Below the pieces are notes generated by a model. It saw only the letters and a list, made by a program, of their open reading frames with translations, did no database searches and was not told where the DNA came from. Below are positions 5,305 to 6,230 of a stretch of DNA of 6,230 nt, piece by piece. The number at the start of each line of letters is the position of its first letter. The stretch's first letter is position 1. The translations under genes were made by a program, and so were the position numbers. The stretch is from Actinomycetes bacterium (GTDB lineage: Bacteria > Bacillota_I > Bacilli_A > RF39 > UBA660). The DNA lies in the NCBI GenBank assembly GCA_021152765.1, contig JAGKUT010000050.1, positions 1 to 6,230 on the forward strand, read 5' to 3'.

Positions 5305-6230
5305 ATGCAAATAGATAGTATTGACATAAATAAATTGTCTCCGATGATGAGACAATATGTAGAAATTAAAAAAGCAAATAAAGACGTAATAATTTTATTT
5401 AGATTAGGTGACTTCTATGAAATGTTTTTTGAAGATGCAATAACAGTGTCAAGAGAACTAGAACTAACATTAACAGGAAAAAGTGCAGGGTTAGAAGAAA
5501 GAGTACCAATGTGTGGTGTCCCTCATCATGCAGCAAATATTTATATAGAAAAATTAATAGAAAAAGGATATAAAGTAGGAATCTGTGAACAAATGGAAGA
5601 CCCTAAAACAACAAAAGGACTTGTAAAAAGAGACTTAGTAAATATAGTAAGTAGCGGTACAATACTAGATTCTGAAATACTAAACGAAAAAGAAAACAAC
5701 TACATAGGTTCACTATTAGACTTAACGCATTCATATGTAATAACATATTCAGATATCTCAACAGGAGAAATATATGTAACTTTAATAAACCATAAAAGAG
5801 ATTTAGCGTTAAATAAAATAATGAGTATAGGCCTAAAAGAAGTAATAACAAACGAAACAGATACAGAATTGATTAACTTATTAAAAAATCAATATAAATT
5901 AACACTTACAATAACAGAAAATATAGAAGATTTAGAAGAATATAAATATATATATGAAAATATAGAAGATAATAGGCTAGTAACGGGTATTAAACATTTA
6001 CTAACATATATAAATAATACTCAAAAAAGAAATTTATCACATCTTCAAAAAGCAAAAATATTAGAAGATAATAAATATTTAAAAATGGATATACATACAA
6101 AAAGAAATCTAGAACTAACAGAAACACTAAGACTAAAACAAAGAAATTATTCATTAATATGGTTATTAGATAAAACTAAAACAGCAATGGGTTCAAGGCT
6201 TCTAAAAAACTATATAGAAAACCCATTAAT
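5305..6230 (+). CDS. mutS: DNA mismatch repair ATPase MutS, N-terminal part (runs off the window)
   Basis: MutS recognises mispaired or looped bases and recruits MutL. The reading frame is open from ATG 5305 to the edge, giving 308 complete codons of a protein that is usually about 850-880 residues, so roughly the first third is present. It opens with the MutS domain I signature SPMMRQYVEIKKA (12-24) and GDFYEMFFEDA (35-45). The Phe37-Tyr38-Glu39 motif is the Phe-x-Glu that inserts next to a mismatch, which marks MutS1 rather than MutS2. VPMCGVPHHA (about 67-76) and GICEQMEDP (about 92-100) also fit domain I. Connector and lever sequences follow. The clamp, the ATPase with its Walker A site and the C-terminus lie beyond the window. 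The start is set by GGTGAT 3 nt upstream of ATG. No frameshift is seen. Confidence 0.96.
   Translation, partial: MQIDSIDINKLSPMMRQYVEIKKANKDVIILFRLGDFYEMFFEDAITVSRELELTLTGKSAGLEERVPMCGVPHHAANIYIEKLIEKGYKVGICEQMEDPKTTKGLVKRDLVNIVSSGTILDSEILNEKENNYIGSLLDLTHSYVITYSDISTGEIYVTLINHKRDLALNKIMSIGLKEVITNETDTELINLLKNQYKLTLTITENIEDLEEYKYIYENIEDNRLVTGIKHLLTYINNTQKRNLSHLQKAKILEDNKYLKMDIHTKRNLELTETLRLKQRNYSLIWLLDKTKTAMGSRLLKNYIENPL

Noticed and set aside
5603..5851. Minus-strand, very Leu-rich open frame within mutS
   Set aside because: An antisense artefact of A-rich mutS codons. The sense frame is clearly MutS.
1..6230. Mollicute genetic code (TGA read as Trp)
   Set aside because: The M23, FtsW and MutS proteins use TGG for Trp, their reading frames contain no in-frame TGA, and glyA ends correctly at TGA.
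1..6230. CRISPR repeats, tRNA/rRNA genes, insertion sequences or phage genes
   Set aside because: No regularly spaced repeats, cloverleaf signatures, transposase motifs or terminal inverted repeats were seen on either strand.

Overview
The window is very AT-rich (judged by eye, not computed) and reads as the chromosome of a low-G+C member of the Firmicutes/Bacilli. Possible sources include a wall-bearing lineage close to the Mollicutes or gut 'RF39-like' Bacilli, but the sequence alone does not fix the taxon. Tryptophans in the M23, FtsW and MutS products are encoded by TGG, and glyA ends on TGA, so the standard bacterial code applies rather than the Mollicute UGA=Trp code. A lipid II polymerase and a peptidoglycan peptidase show that the organism has a cell wall, and several genes have Shine-Dalgarno sites of the GGTGAT/AGGTG type.

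Layout: a terminator hairpin from an upstream gene (about 4-30) and a perfect -10 box lead into glyA (72-1289, serine hydroxymethyltransferase). folD follows one base later (1291-2136, methylene-THF dehydrogenase/cyclohydrolase), so the two form a compact one-carbon operon. A hairpin that swallows the folD stop codon separates it from a strong promoter driving a secreted M23 (LytM-type) peptidase. That protein ends in two dockerin-like modules with four calcium loops (2207-3700). The terminator at its end is symmetrical and also serves a small convergent gene on the minus strand (3723-3890). This encodes a 55-residue Gly/Tyr-rich, single-membrane-helix protein of YjcZ type. A divergent intergenic region then leads to a SEDS polymerase, most likely ftsW (4009-5178). 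After its terminator, a consensus promoter and a roughly 77-nt leader precede mutS (5305 to the window edge), of which only the first 308 codons are present.

Most of the window is housekeeping. GlyA makes 5,10-methylene-THF from serine and FolD converts it to 10-formyl-THF for purine and formyl-Met synthesis. FtsW polymerises septal glycan while the M23 enzyme would cut peptide cross-links outside the membrane. MutS recognises mismatches. The parts that merit a second look are the dockerin-tagged wall peptidase with its unrecognised middle domain, the small Cys-containing YjcZ-like protein opposite it, the repeated overlap of terminators with stop codons, and the mutS leader with a start-stop codon pair and a 10-codon mini-ORF. 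I did not find a mobile element, defence system, CRISPR array, tRNA or rRNA, and I do not see a convincing entirely new multi-gene system here.
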